This document shows, one piece after another, positions 22,041-32,549 of a DNA stretch of 64,000 nucleotides. The position numbers and the translations under genes were made by a program. The stretch is from Pseudozyma flocculosa PF-1. Taxonomy: Eukaryota; Basidiomycota; Ustilaginomycetes; Ustilaginales; Ustilaginaceae. The stretch lies in assembly GCF_000417875.1 (NCBI RefSeq), contig NW_006920877.1, positions 433,085 to 497,084 on the forward strand. The letters run 5' to 3'. The stretch's first letter is position 1; each line of letters opens with the position of its first letter. Under the pieces are notes generated by a model. The model ran no database searches, was not told the DNA's origin, and saw nothing but the letters and a program-made list of their open reading frames with translations.

Positions 22041-22930
22041 CTGTATGCGGTGCGGGGGTGAGAGGTGGTGGTGGTGCAAGAGGTGGGGCGGAAGGGACGG
22101 GCAAGGTGAGAGAGGACGGGCGAACGGGCGGACGAGGGGATCGAGCGAGCGGGCGGGCGGGGCGAAGGAGCAGTCGAGGTTGCGCAGGGTCCCGTGGCCG
22201 TGAAAGGGCGGATGGGCGACGGCGCAGAGGCAGGGGGCAGGCAGGGCAGGCAGAGCAGGTTGTGGAGGAGGGGCGAGGGCGGAGGGGTGATCTTTGCGTC
22301 AGTGTCTGGTTGGCCTGGCACGCCCGATGGATGAAAAACCTTCGCCGGCCAAGTCGCGGCATCGCCCCGCCCGACCCGGTCCCCGCCGATGGCGAGCGCT
22401 GGCGCAGAGCGAGACGTTGCACATGTCGACGAGACGTCGAGATCGTTGCCAGCATAGCCTAGACTGATGTCGCTGCTGGTGACGACGACACGGTCGACCA
22501 GGGGCGGCGACCACGGACGACGATGACGGCGAGGCGGAGGGCGTGTGCGGGCGGGGCTCGACGAGCATTTCACGGGCCAGGACGGAGCAAGCCCGCCAAG
22601 CTGCTGGCTGCCTCTAGAGGACGGTGCCGGCAAGCAGGCCGGTTCATCCGAGCCCGCTTGCCGTGCCGTCTTTCCCTGGCCCGCTCGGAGCGGTCCAAGG
22701 CCGCCGCCGCCTGGGGATGCACCCCGTCGTGTCTGGCCTCTTTCCCTAGACATCCTCGCCTCGCCTTTCCCCGCCTTGGCCGCTCCAACCCCGCAATCGG
22801 GCTACCGGTGCCAGTGGCTAGACGATCCACTGGGTCGGCCCAACCAGCCAAGTCGATCGCCAAGCCAGCGATGACCGTCCCTTGTACACGAGCACGCCCG
22901 CTCGCTGACTGTATCGCAGCGGGTACTCAC
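22041..22930 (-). other. Probable intron in the PCK1 5' leader
   Basis: A donor GTGAGTAC at 22930 and an acceptor CGCATACAG ending at 22041 would splice a short leader exon to the exon carrying the ATG at 21968. The 890 bases between contain no convincing coding sequence. Inferred from splice signals alone. Confidence 0.4.
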
Positions 22931-23126
22931 ACTTGAGATCGTTAGATCGAGATTCTATGGAGCCGAGGCGCGCGGAACGGTGACGAAGAGTGGTGGTGGG
23001 TTGGTTTGGAGTTCTCGGTCAAGGAGACGACGTCCAAAGGAAGAAGGCAGGTGCGGTAGATGGCAGATGGGAAAGGTAAGAAGAAGAAGCAGGGCACGAC
23101 GATAGCAGAACCCGCCCTGTGGTCCC

Positions 23127-23133
23127 CTATATA
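23127..23133 (-). promoter_or_regulatory. Minus-strand TATA box, probably for PCK1
   Basis: TATATAG in GC-rich DNA, about 200 bases before the proposed leader donor at 22930. No other minus-strand gene start lies nearby, so PCK1 is the likely client. Confidence 0.45.
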
Positions 23134-24804
23134 CCATGGGCCCGACAGCGATACGACACCTGCAGGCGTGGGTCGTCGGCGAGGCGCGCGAGGGCGACGG
23201 AGCATCTCGGAGCGCCCCTTCGAGTGGACCGGGATGGTCCTGCATGCCGTCCTGGCAGGGTGCAGGCAGGGCCGAGGGGCACCACCTTCGGCGCTCTCGG
23301 CGGTCCCGATGACGATGACGGACTCGATCGCGAGCAGCAAACCACGCCTGCATGTGGTCCGCACACTTTGGCGGGCAGGAGGGCCAGGCCTACAATAATA
23401 ATACAAAGGCCGGCGAAGACTGGACCTGCCTGCAGGGGTGACGGCTCTCTGACCGCCTTCGGGATCGACGGGGGAGGGTTGCTGCGCGCTGCTGGTCGAT
23501 GGCCATCCACCGGCCGGTGCCCTTTCGCCCCCGCATCTCGGAATAAAGCGGGCACGCCGGAAACACCCGTCGTCGATCCCGGGCCCGCCTGGCCTCAGGC
23601 CCTGGGCGTCGGGGCCCCTTAGAAACTGCGGAACCGCCGATTTCAAAGCGAGTAGCCAGGCCTTCGGAGCACCGTCACCCCCTGGGAGGCGTATTCATGG
23701 TCAAGCACGGGGAGCACCTTGGCCTTGCGCCGCGACGCCTCTTCTCGACGTTGGCTCAGCCCGAGTCGAGGGCGCACGTAGCTGTTTCAACGGCGGTTAG
23801 CCTCCTCGTCGCCATCATCACGAATTGTGATATATGTGGGTGGGCACGGGGCACTGGGCACGGAGCGGCGGCCTTGTCGGGGTGCGGTGAACGATTATCC
23901 AGGGGTCCGGGCCCTCTTTCAACCATCGAGGCCCGGGCGCAACGGCAACGACGACAAGGGAGCTGGCTGCGGGTAGCTGGCTACCGTATCTTCTCGCCGG
24001 TCTGTGCCGACGACGCTTGCTATCCCGAAACACACGGCGATCCATCGGTTTCATGTGTTCGACGGAGGGGCTCCGCCCGTGGTTTCGGTCAGTGGCTGCC
24101 ACCGGATGCAGACCCGTTGCGCCATCGAACGTCTATCTCCTAGCAGTCACATCTGTGCTTGCCTGCGACCGCGCCACGTCGAGGACCAGTCGAACGCTGC
24201 TGGATCGACATCGTATCGCGTTCTAGCCAAACAGAGTCGGAACGGGGAGGCGCCAACGAGTCTCCGAAGAGGAGTCTGCTCGGCATGACACGCATCTGCA
24301 CCAGGAAGCGAGGGCGCAAGGATGACGACAACGAGAACGACAGGCGACGACCACCGCCGACGATCCATCGACGGATCTCGTCAAGGAGGAGGGACAAAGT
24401 CGGGTCGACCGGCCTGCCAGGCTGGAAGGAGTTGAGCGTGATACTGGTCGCGGCACCCATCGGTCGGTCAAGGAGAGCTGATGCGGGGAAGGGTACTTTG
24501 ACGACATCGGTGATCCATTTCATCGGGACATTTTTCCCGATTCACAGAAGCGCTCGGACCAAGCCGCTGGGGAAGAAGGGGCGCGCTGGCAAGTTCGCAG
24601 GCGGGCCCACCACCACCACCCTCCGCCGCCATTTGACATCTTCTCGACACCATCTACCTCTGCTCCTCCTCGCGCTTCACTCGGTGTTCCGCCACTCTTG
24701 CAAGCACTTGCCAAAACGTTTGCGACCTCGACATCTCCGCTATAGCCCATCAACGCACAGCTTCACCTGCGTCGATCCGGATCGCTCCGCTCATACCGCC
24801 AGCC
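23134..24804. other. Gene-poor spacer upstream of OST5
   Basis: About 1.7 kb with only short frames. The best is minus 24523-24140 (127 codons, MKWITDVVKVPFPASALLDR start), which reads somewhat protein-like but matches nothing I know. The right part must hold the OST5 promoter. Confidence 0.4.
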
Positions 24805-25279
24805 ATGGTTCAGATGAGATCCCACCAGGAGCTAGCAGTGAGTCGTCCCACTCCTCTCTCGTGCCCCCGCCTCATTTACGGGGAAAGGCTGACGATGGCG
24901 TCCCCCAATCGCTCGAATGACCAGGCTCTGCACGCCGCCGCGCCCTCATTCGTCCCCTCGATCCCGGTAACATCACTACCCTACATCGCCTTTATCCTCC
25001 TCGCATCCGCATTCCTATCCGCCTTCTACTTCACCACGTACGTAAAACCTCGCCACAGCCGCCACTCTCTTTTGATCTACCCCCGCGTGACCCCACAGAC
25101 ATGCTGACAGCTTCGTCCCTCACCCCTCCGCCATCGTGCGCGCACGCGCCCGCGCCCGCCTCGATAGACTACCAAAACGCTCCCTGACACCGACAGAGGT
25201 CACCGTCGCCCTCCTAGCAAGTCTCGAAGTCGGCTTCGGCGTCGTCGCACTCTTCAACGCCGTCGGTGTCTATGTTTGA
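24805..25279 (+). CDS. OST5: Oligosaccharyltransferase small subunit OST5/TMEM258-like
   Basis: Small membrane subunit of the ER N-glycosylation complex. Three exons: 24805-24837, 24925-25037, 25099-25279; 108 residues. Donors are GTGAGTCG and GTACGTAA. Acceptors are GACCAG and CCACAG; a second acceptor 12 bases downstream (after CTGACAG) is also in frame. Two transmembrane helices are visible: YIAFILLASAFLSAFYFTT (about residues 28-48) and VTVALLASLEVGFGVVALFN near the end. The C-terminus NAVGVYV matches the NSFGVYV-type end of yeast OST5. The basic loop between the helices (RARARARLDRLPKR) is longer than in yeast. The 24805 ATG is the only start that splices in frame to the first helix. Confidence 0.78.
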
Positions 25280-25806
25280 AAGAAAAAAAGCCCACCGTCT
25301 TGCCCTCATCCCTTTCCATATCCCGGATCTGTCGCTCCCTGTTGCGTTTTCCTCGGGCCGCACGGCGTCGCGTCCCTCGGCCTGGAGGTTCAGACGCGTT
25401 GATGCGTGCTCTTCTCATGCGGGCAGGAGGCGACGAGCAGGACGATCGGCTGCATTGCTTTCTTGTCTTGGAACAGCCGGGGCAAAGGAGGGTAGGTATA
25501 CAAGGTGAGAAGTGTCCATAAGCATAAGGGAGGGTCCATGTACAGCACGCCCGGCAAAGAAAGGGCGAGGGAGCAGCGAAAGGGGGAAATTGGCACATCA
25601 AGAGGCCAGCGTTCGGAACAAGGAGCCCCGCGACGAGCAAGGGGAAGAACGCGGAACCCAAGAAGCAAAGTCCCTCCCAGATCCACTCGGGCCCCTTGCA
25701 AGGCACGCGTGGCGGGGAACTGCTCTGGCGTTCAAACCGTCGTTCTTCCCTTTCCTTCTCTCTCTGGGCAGCCAGCGAGCGGAGAGGTGAGGAGATCCGG
25801 GGCCGG
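25280..25806. other. Tail-to-tail spacer between OST5 and the NIPA gene
   Basis: 527 bases between converging stops. Only shadow frames seen; presumably 3' UTRs of both genes. Confidence 0.5.
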
Positions 25807-27924
25807 TCATCGATACGCGATCCTCGGGCTGAGCAGCTCCTCCTCCTCCTCGCCGGTATCGCTGCCGACGTCGCCCTTGCGCCCTCCCCGCTTCGGGTAG
25901 CTGCGCTGGTTCCGCTCCCTCGTCGCCGTCGCTGCCGTCGACGACGTGGCGCTCGACCCGACGCGCCTCTTTTCGTCGTCGTCGGTCTCGTCGTCGTCGC
26001 CGTCATTGCGCTCCTTGAAGTCGTAGCTGTAGTCCTCGCTCTGCGGCGACGCAGACGGCGACGACATCGACGACGAGTGCGACAGGTTCGACGGCTCCCA
26101 CATCGTCTTGATGTTGGTGCGCTCGGTGGACCGCGGCAGCCCCTGGCCCTGGGCGGGCGCGGGCGCGTACGGATCGATGTAGTACGTCGTCTGCATCGGC
26201 GCTGCCGCCGTCGACTCCTCTAGCCCGCTGCCGCCCGACGCCTCGCGGATCGACGATAGGCCCTGCACCGAGTTGTCCCGCAGCATCGACTGTGGCCGCG
26301 ACGAGCTCGATGGCAGCGGACCGCCTGGGAGCGCCGCAAAGTCCTTGGCGCGGGGCGTGGCGAGGGGCGACGACGAGGCGGCCGCGACGGCGTGATGCCC
26401 GTGCGGCTCCTCGCTGCCCGAGGCAAACGAGATTGTCGTTTCGCGGTGCTGCGAGGGCAGGCCGAACGGCGGCACCGATCTGAGCGACTCGTCGCGCGAC
26501 AGGCCGCCCGGCGACATCATCGGATTGTCGTGCAGCTGGTACCGCTCGATGTTGGCGGAACCGTGCGTGGTGAGGGGCACGCCGTTGCGCGACCGCAGCG
26601 TGTACTCGTCGGCGGCGCTGTGGTGGCGGAAGGAGCTGGCGCCGCTGAGGCGGCGGGAGCTGCGCGCGCGCATCATGGAGCCGACGACGCCCAGACCGCC
26701 GCGGATGGTGTCGACGCCCGGATCCTCGAGGGCGGTCGTCTCGCCCTTTTCGTCCGAATGCGAGATGACCGAGCGGCTGGCGCGGAGCAGCAGCGTGGTG
26801 CCGCGGTCGAGGCCGGGCTTGTCCTGCAGCTCCTGCGGGTCAATCTTGCTCAGCTGCAGCAGCACGATGCCGGCACAGATGACGAGGAAGCCCATGACGA
26901 GCGTGACAATGTCGACCGCCGACGCCTGGAGCCCCTGCTGGAGGATGATGGACGTGACGAGCGTGGCGGCGGTGAAGATGACGTAGTAGGTGGGCGTGAC
27001 GGTGGCCGTGTTGAAGAGCTCGAGGGCTTTGTTGAGGTAGTTGATCTCGACGAGGAGCGTGACGACGACAAAGGCGAGCAGGAAGTACATGAACCAGTGC
27101 TTGAACTGGTTCTGGCCGCGGATCGAGAGGAGGATGGCGGCGCCGAGGCCGGACGTGACGCTGACGCTGAGGCCGCCGATGAGGCTGCACACGGTGATGT
27201 AGACCATCATGTTCTTCTTGCCGTACCGCGGCGCGACGACAAAGACGAGGACGAGGGCGGTGGCGGCGCAGAGGCTGGCCCAGACGAGGAAGCCGGGCGC
27301 CAGGAAGAGCTTCTGGTACTCGACAATGTTGCCTGAGACGGCGTGCGAGGGCGCATTGAGGGCGATGATGACGCTGCCGACGATGCAGAGGAAGCAGCCG
27401 ACCTTGCCAAAGAGGGTGAGCTTCTCCTTGAGAAAGATGGACGACAGGATGGCGCAGATGACGACCGACAGCGCGCCGAGCGGCGTGACGAGGACGGCAT
27501 CGGCGAAGGCGTAGGCGACAAAGTTGAAGACCTCTCCGAGCACCATGATGATCATGCCGGTCCACCACATGGGCGACTTGAGGTAGGCGTGTCCCTCGCC
27601 CGCCTGGGTCTCGTACTTTTTCTGGGCGTTGAGCAGGCCCTTCTTCTTGAACACGAACGAGGTGCCGATGAAGATGCCGCTCAAGACTGCGAGGGCGAGA
27701 CCGACAAACTTGAAGACGGGCGGGTTGCTGGCGGCACCGCTGGCAACGGAGCTCTCGGAGGCGAGCGCGGCAGAGGCAGACGAGAGGACCGCCGAGAGGC
27801 TGGACATGGCGGCGGATGCGCTCGATGCCGAGGCCGACGAGTTGAGGCTGGTGGCGGTGGCCGACGCCGCCGTTGCTGCGACCGACATGGCCGTGGTCGG
27901 TGTGGGTGTGGGTGTCGCAGACAT
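25807..27924 (-). CDS. NIPA-family magnesium transporter
   Basis: Multi-pass membrane protein of the NIPA/DUF803 family, a Mg2+ transporter group. Single exon, 705 residues. Residues 1-70 are a Ser/Ala-rich extension. The family core, about 72-365, opens with VGLALAVLSGIFIGTSFVF and the KKKGLL loop, then WWTGMIIMVLGEVFNFVAYA, PLGALSVVICAILSSIFLKE, and further helices; about nine hydrophobic segments in all, ending in the MGFLVICAGIVLLQLSK helix. Residues 366-705 form a long hydrophilic, Ser-rich tail with RS/SP sites, probably cytosolic. The tail is longer than in animal NIPA proteins but common in fungi. The start is the first Met in frame and lies 23 bases before an upstream stop-rich region. 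Confidence 0.9.
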   Translation of the reverse strand: MSATPTPTPTTAMSVAATAASATATSLNSSASASSASAAMSSLSAVLSSASAALASESSVASGAASNPPVFKFVGLALAVLSGIFIGTSFVFKKKGLLNAQKKYETQAGEGHAYLKSPMWWTGMIIMVLGEVFNFVAYAFADAVLVTPLGALSVVICAILSSIFLKEKLTLFGKVGCFLCIVGSVIIALNAPSHAVSGNIVEYQKLFLAPGFLVWASLCAATALVLVFVVAPRYGKKNMMVYITVCSLIGGLSVSVTSGLGAAILLSIRGQNQFKHWFMYFLLAFVVVTLLVEINYLNKALELFNTATVTPTYYVIFTAATLVTSIILQQGLQASAVDIVTLVMGFLVICAGIVLLQLSKIDPQELQDKPGLDRGTTLLLRASRSVISHSDEKGETTALEDPGVDTIRGGLGVVGSMMRARSSRRLSGASSFRHHSAADEYTLRSRNGVPLTTHGSANIERYQLHDNPMMSPGGLSRDESLRSVPPFGLPSQHRETTISFASGSEEPHGHHAVAAASSSPLATPRAKDFAALPGGPLPSSSSRPQSMLRDNSVQGLSSIREASGGSGLEESTAAAPMQTTYYIDPYAPAPAQGQGLPRSTERTNIKTMWEPSNLSHSSSMSSPSASPQSEDYSYDFKERNDGDDDETDDDEKRRVGSSATSSTAATATRERNQRSYPKRGGRKGDVGSDTGEEEEELLSPRIAYR

Positions 27925-28770
27925 GGTGGTGCTGCCGATGAGGTGGTGAAAGGGATGGCAAGAGGAGAGCGGGTGTGCGGGCTAGGTTTCGAGGAGAGAA
28001 AGCGGGACCGGCCCCCTCTCTTCCCGAACTATCGCGGGGATGAAGGCACGCAGGTGGTGGTGCTAGAAGCGATCGAGATCGTGGCGCATGGAGGGGGAGC
28101 TGAGGTTGTCCGGGAGCCAAGTCTATCGAGGTCGAAAGATAGTGGAGAGGCGGTAGGCGGTAGGCGGCGTCGGCAGAGAGTGGGTTGGACAGACGCCGGA
28201 CGGCTTCTTCCGGTGTTGCGTGTTGAAGCAGGCGTCTAGGCGGTGCGGTGGAGGACGGTGCGAGGATGCGGCTGCGCCCACCGGCAACAGGCCACAATGA
28301 AACGATGCCGTCGGGTCCGTCTGTAGCGTGCCGCGCAGAAATTCACGAAAGCGCAGCGGCTTGACAAGCTCGATTGCCTGCGCACGGTCCGAACTGGGCG
28401 GGTGAGGGGACAGTGCGGAACGGTTGCCTGAACCTGTGGCGGCGATGGCGCCGGTGACGAAGCCGATGACGAGGGCGTCCGAGGGGGGCGATCCGATTCC
28501 GAGCGGAGGGGAAGGGACTTTGAGTGTGAGGGTGGCAGGTCGAGGTGAGGTTGGTCGTGGTGGTGGGGGCAAGAAGGATGGGACATGTAACCAACCAGCC
28601 GATGGGATGGGGTTCGAGGCAGGCGTGGCGTGGCGCGGCGTGGAGGCCAGACAGGGCCTGCCAAGGCGGCCGGCCTCCTGTCTCGGTCTGGCCAGCCAGG
28701 CAGGCAGCCAGGCAGGCAAAAGAGGCTAGGCTGTCCAAGGCGGGCAGCGGGGGCTATGCAACCCGCTGGG

Positions 28771-28813
<43 letters not shown>

Positions 28814-29223
28814 TTGCCCGCCCCGCACCGTCGTCTGCCCTGCCCTGCCTGGCCTGGCCTGCCTCTCGGCATGACCTGGTCTGCGCTCGTTGTGCGTCCG
28901 TCTGGCGCGTGCTTGCATGCATGTGCCACCCGCCGACCGACGACAGGCCAGGCCAGGCCCTGGCCGGACCAGTGAGAGGGCGGGCAGGCGGGTGAGCCCC
29001 CTAAAAATATCAAATTGGGGGTGGCCGGCAACCGAGGCGGTGCTCTCGTGGCAGGCACCTGCTTGGCCCGCCCGCCTGCCCCGCTACAAGGCTGACGGGG
29101 ACCACCTCGAACGGATCACGCCGAGGGTCAACTTGACGCCATGCCATGCCATACTACTCCGGTGCCCGTCCATCCTACACAAAGGCAATTCTATGTACGC
29201 ACAGCGACATCCGCCATCGCCGC
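27925..29223. other. Gene-free spacer with CCTG repeat
   Basis: Contains the NIPA upstream region and the 3' flank of the WD40 gene. Contents: (CCTG)11 at 28771-28814, several CAGGC/GGCCAGG clusters, and a short AT-rich island at 29001-29024 (CCCCCTAAAAATATCAAATT) flanked by C5/G5. No convincing gene. Confidence 0.5.
28771..28814. repeat. (CCTG)11 microsatellite
   Basis: Eleven uninterrupted CCTG units between two minus-strand genes. Confidence 0.95.
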
Positions 29224-31086
29224 TCAGAACCCGCGATAGTCTCGACTGCTGTACAGCTGCCGCTTGAGCTGCTCGTTTTCCGCCCGCAGCCGCTGCAGCT
29301 CGCTCAGCTGGCCCTCGGTCGGGTCGAGGTAGGAACGCAGCAGCGCCTCAATGTGCCGCTTGTGCGCCTGCTGCGAGTGCACCAGGTCCAGCTCAATCGC
29401 CTCAATCTTGCTCGTCAACCGCCCAGTCGCGTCGTCCAGGTCGCAGATGGTCGCCGCCCGTCTTGTAGCGTCGCCCGTCGCCGAACGGGGGTCTGGCCGC
29501 ACGTCGGGCATGCACCCGCCGCCGCCGCCGCCGCCGCCGAGAGATGCGGCGAGCTGGGTGCCGCGGCGAAGGCCGGCGCTGTCGTCGCTGGGCCGTCGCT
29601 TGGGGAGGGAACGTTGCTTCGATGGAGCGGCCGCTCCTTTCGGGGCTGCGACATTGACGCCAAAGGTGTCGTCGCGGTGCTGCTCGACGCCGGCGCGACG
29701 GTAGCAGCACCAACCGAGCTGCCCTCGGGCGCAGCGCGCTTGACGCCCTTTGGCCCGCTCAGAGGTATTGTCGCCGTCGCTGGCGCGTTGACCTTGCTCG
29801 ACTCTGTCAAGACGCCTTCGAGTGGTCTCAATGCCTGCGATGGCGAGGTGGCCGACGCAGGTGCAGCAGTAGAAGTTGCCATTGCCTCAAGGGTCTTCTT
29901 ATCGCGCTCGCCGAGCAGGACAAACTGGATCGAGTGCACCGCTCCCGTCCTGTCCGCCGAGAGCGAAATCCTTCTCGGCGTCCGGCTTGCGGCCATGCGC
30001 AGGTCCTGGACAAACACGTCGCCGGAGGATGTCCCAAGGAGCAGCAGCAGGCCGTTCGGGCTCCAGTCGATTGACGTTATCGGATAAGGGTAGGCCAGCG
30101 TCGACTTGACTCTGGGGGCGGCGAGCAAGCAGGAACGTGGCGGGTGCAAACACATCAGCCGACTTGGTCTTCTCTCGCCGGTCAAGATGCTCAGGCGGCG
30201 AGTCGCGCCACTCACTCCATCTTTTCGAGATCAATGATGCTGACCGAGCGGTCCTCGCTCGCGGTGACGAGAAGCTGCATCCGAGCGACGGGGCTAAACA
30301 GCACCTGGTTGATCCTGCCCACATGGAGATCCGGCCAGCTCTGCAGCGGCGACCCTGGCAGGCTGGCGTCAAAGAGGTCCAGGGAGCCGGCATCGCTGCC
30401 CGCCGCCAAGAAAGATGCGCGCGTGGGTGAAAAGGCCAGGGAGCTGACCTTGGACGGCGGAGCCGCAGTCTGGCGACGCCGGGTCAATGTGGTCGGCGAT
30501 GCGGTCGCCGTGCGAAGACAGACCTGAAGGGAATCAGATGAGGGTGTGTAGAGGGCAAGCCTGCGAGAGTCTGACGAGAGGGCGAGGAGGCTCGGCGTCG
30601 CGGGAGGTTTCGAGGGCTGGACAAGGACGCAGGCATCGGGGACGTTAGCGGCGAGACGAGGTGAAGGTGATGGCTCAGAGGGACGCTCGGCAGAAGGTCG
30701 TAGACCACACTCACGCCGACTCTTCGGATCTCTCTTCCCTCTGCATCGAGCCATACTGTCCTGCCATCCGCCGTGCAGTAGGCCGTGTCGCCGCTGCGAT
30801 TGGCAGCGACGTGGCCGACTGGAGACCTGACCATCCTCGCCTTGTGCCGCAGGGTCGGGTCAAGGCTCGTGAGCCCTTCGTCCGAGGCGGCGATGATCTT
30901 TGCGCTCGACGACTGCCAGCACGCGACGGCGATGCGTGACTGAGATGCGGGCGAGGCGGCGTGCAGGCGGACCGTGTGCGAGGCGGGCGCGGTGGGGTCC
31001 GAGGTCGTCGAGGTGATGCTGCCCACCGCCAGCGTCGAGGTGGAGGCGGCGAGGAAGTAGGCGTCGGGAGGCGAAGGCTGCTGCAT
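29224..31086 (-). CDS. WD40-repeat protein with C-terminal coiled coil, NEDD1-like
   Basis: Possibly a gamma-tubulin-complex recruiting factor like NEDD1, judged by architecture only. Exon 1 is 31086-30715 and exon 2 is 30616-30216, with GTGAGT donors, a GCTAACG branch site and consistent phases. Exon 3 starts at 30111. WD-type blades are visible (SLAFSPTRASFLAAGSDAGS; ITSIDWSPNGLLLLLGTSSG). A low-complexity linker follows, then a coiled coil ending LSELQRLRAENEQLKRQLYS near the stop at 29224. Exon 3 begins in one frame, but the coiled coil is in another. The switch happens between about 29700 and 29500, where I see no standard donor, so it is either a non-standard intron or a frameshift. Treat the middle of the protein as unresolved. 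Confidence 0.5.
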
Positions 31087-31609
31087 CGCTGCCGATGGTG
31101 TGATAAGGATGACGGCGAATCGCTGTGGGCTAGCGGTGGGTTAGGATGATGGTGGGCGAAGGCAGGGGTGCCAGCGACCCGTGGGCCGAGCACAGGGAGG
31201 CCCGAGCAGTCAAAAGCGCGAGGCGCGTGTTGCACTCCACCTCGCCCTGATGTTTTGAGCGGAGGCGGGCGAGCCAGGTGTTGGACTGAATCGGGCATCG
31301 GATCGGGTTCCTCGACGCCGATGAACCCCGATTCCAGCCATCTCGGTTGGGTTGGGGGGGCGCGGGGCAAAGGTTGGGTGGGGTGGGGAACACTCCCTCG
31401 CCTCTCGGAATTCCACCGGCGGCCAGAGACTTGGGCTTCGCACCGGCTGCTTGCTTCCCCCTCGTCGACGTTCGTCGTAACCACCACCACCATCACCGCC
31501 GACGCCGCCATCACCACCACCACCACCATCGCAACTAGCACTCCTCGACTGCCGCCCTCACTTTTCACTTCGCACGCTCCCTCACACCACACACACACAC
31601 ACACACAAG
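31087..31609. promoter_or_regulatory. Divergent promoter region of the WD40 gene and MPC1
   Basis: 523 bases between divergent start codons. A CA dinucleotide run (about 31588-31607) lies directly before the MPC1 ATG and would be in its leader. Several CACCAC/CATCAC triplets precede it. No clear TATA. Confidence 0.5.
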
Positions 31610-32205
31610 ATGGCATCGACCTTCGCAGCCTGGATCCGGTCTCCCGCCGCTCGGGACTACTTCTTTGTGAGTTCTCCCCGCTCCGATTCTCTGAGCCTTC
31701 CGCTCGCAGTCGACCACGAGGCGGGCCTGCCCCTGTGTACTGAGACGACGATCCCATCTCCGATGCGGGCCACAACCTCCTCCGCGCACAGTCCACACAC
31801 TTCTGGGGTCCCGTCGCCAACTGGGGTCTGCCGCTGGCAGCGCTGGCCGACCTGTCCAAGAACGAGGAAATGATCAGCGGCACCATGACCACCGCCCTCG
31901 CTTCGTACTCGTGAGCACACAACCCCGTTGGCCCTCACACCTGCCATCCCTCCTCTCGCCCCGCATGCTGAACTGTTGGAGCCCGTCTTGCTACACCCCG
32001 ACAAATCGGAACGAACAGCGCCGTGTTCATGAGGTTCGCATGGAGGGTGCAGCCGCGAAACTACCTCCTCTTCGCTTGCCACACGACGAATATGCTCGCC
32101 CAGTCAACCCAGCTCGCCAGGTTCGCCAACTACCATTACTTCGGTGGCAAGGAGAAGCGCGCCGAGGCGGCCATCCCCGGCGTCAAGCAGGTCGTCTCTG
32201 CCTGA
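31610..32205 (+). CDS. MPC1: Mitochondrial pyruvate carrier subunit 1
   Basis: Inner-membrane subunit of the MPC1/MPC2 complex that imports pyruvate into mitochondria. Three exons: 31610-31666, 31792-31910, 32019-32205; 120 residues, the normal size. Donors GTGAGTT and GTGAGCA, acceptors GCACAG and GAACAG, phases consistent. Family features: SPAARDYFF, then [20 protein letters not shown] with the first helix, a KNEEMISG loop, [18 protein letters not shown], and the [15 protein letters not shown] segment. The MPC2 partner is not in this window. It converges on the sacsin-like gene, 344 bases between stops. Confidence 0.95.
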
Positions 32206-32549
32206 AATCCCCGGCCCCGTTCCCCCTGCATTTGTCGCCTGGCTGGCTCCCTCGTCACTCGATTTCCGGTTAGAGGCGAATTGACGGTTTTCCCCCTCTC
32301 GATGCTCGAGTCGTCTGATCACACCTCTGACGCCGGCACCAATCTCGAGCCAGAGGAATCGTTTCGACACGGATGCATATAGGAAGAAAGGGGCGCAGAC
32401 AGAGACGCCCGGCCGCCGGCTGATGCTGACCCGCTGAGGAGGTGACACGACATGCACCTTTGCCCATCGCCGGCCGAAAATTACGACCGACCGACCGACC
32501 TGGAGCCATCGAACCCAGTGCCGCGCAACCGCGATCCCGGACCGCGCGC
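32206..32549. other. Tail-to-tail spacer between MPC1 and the sacsin-like gene
   Basis: 344 bases of probable 3' UTR. A short ACCG run (CGACCGACCGACC near 32490-32500). No gene. Confidence 0.5.

Noticed and set aside
24140..24523. 127-codon minus-strand frame (MKWITDVVKVPF start) near OST5
   Set aside because: Looks partly protein-like, but no known family and a poor start context with an overlapping ATG ending in an immediate stop. Not enough to call a gene.
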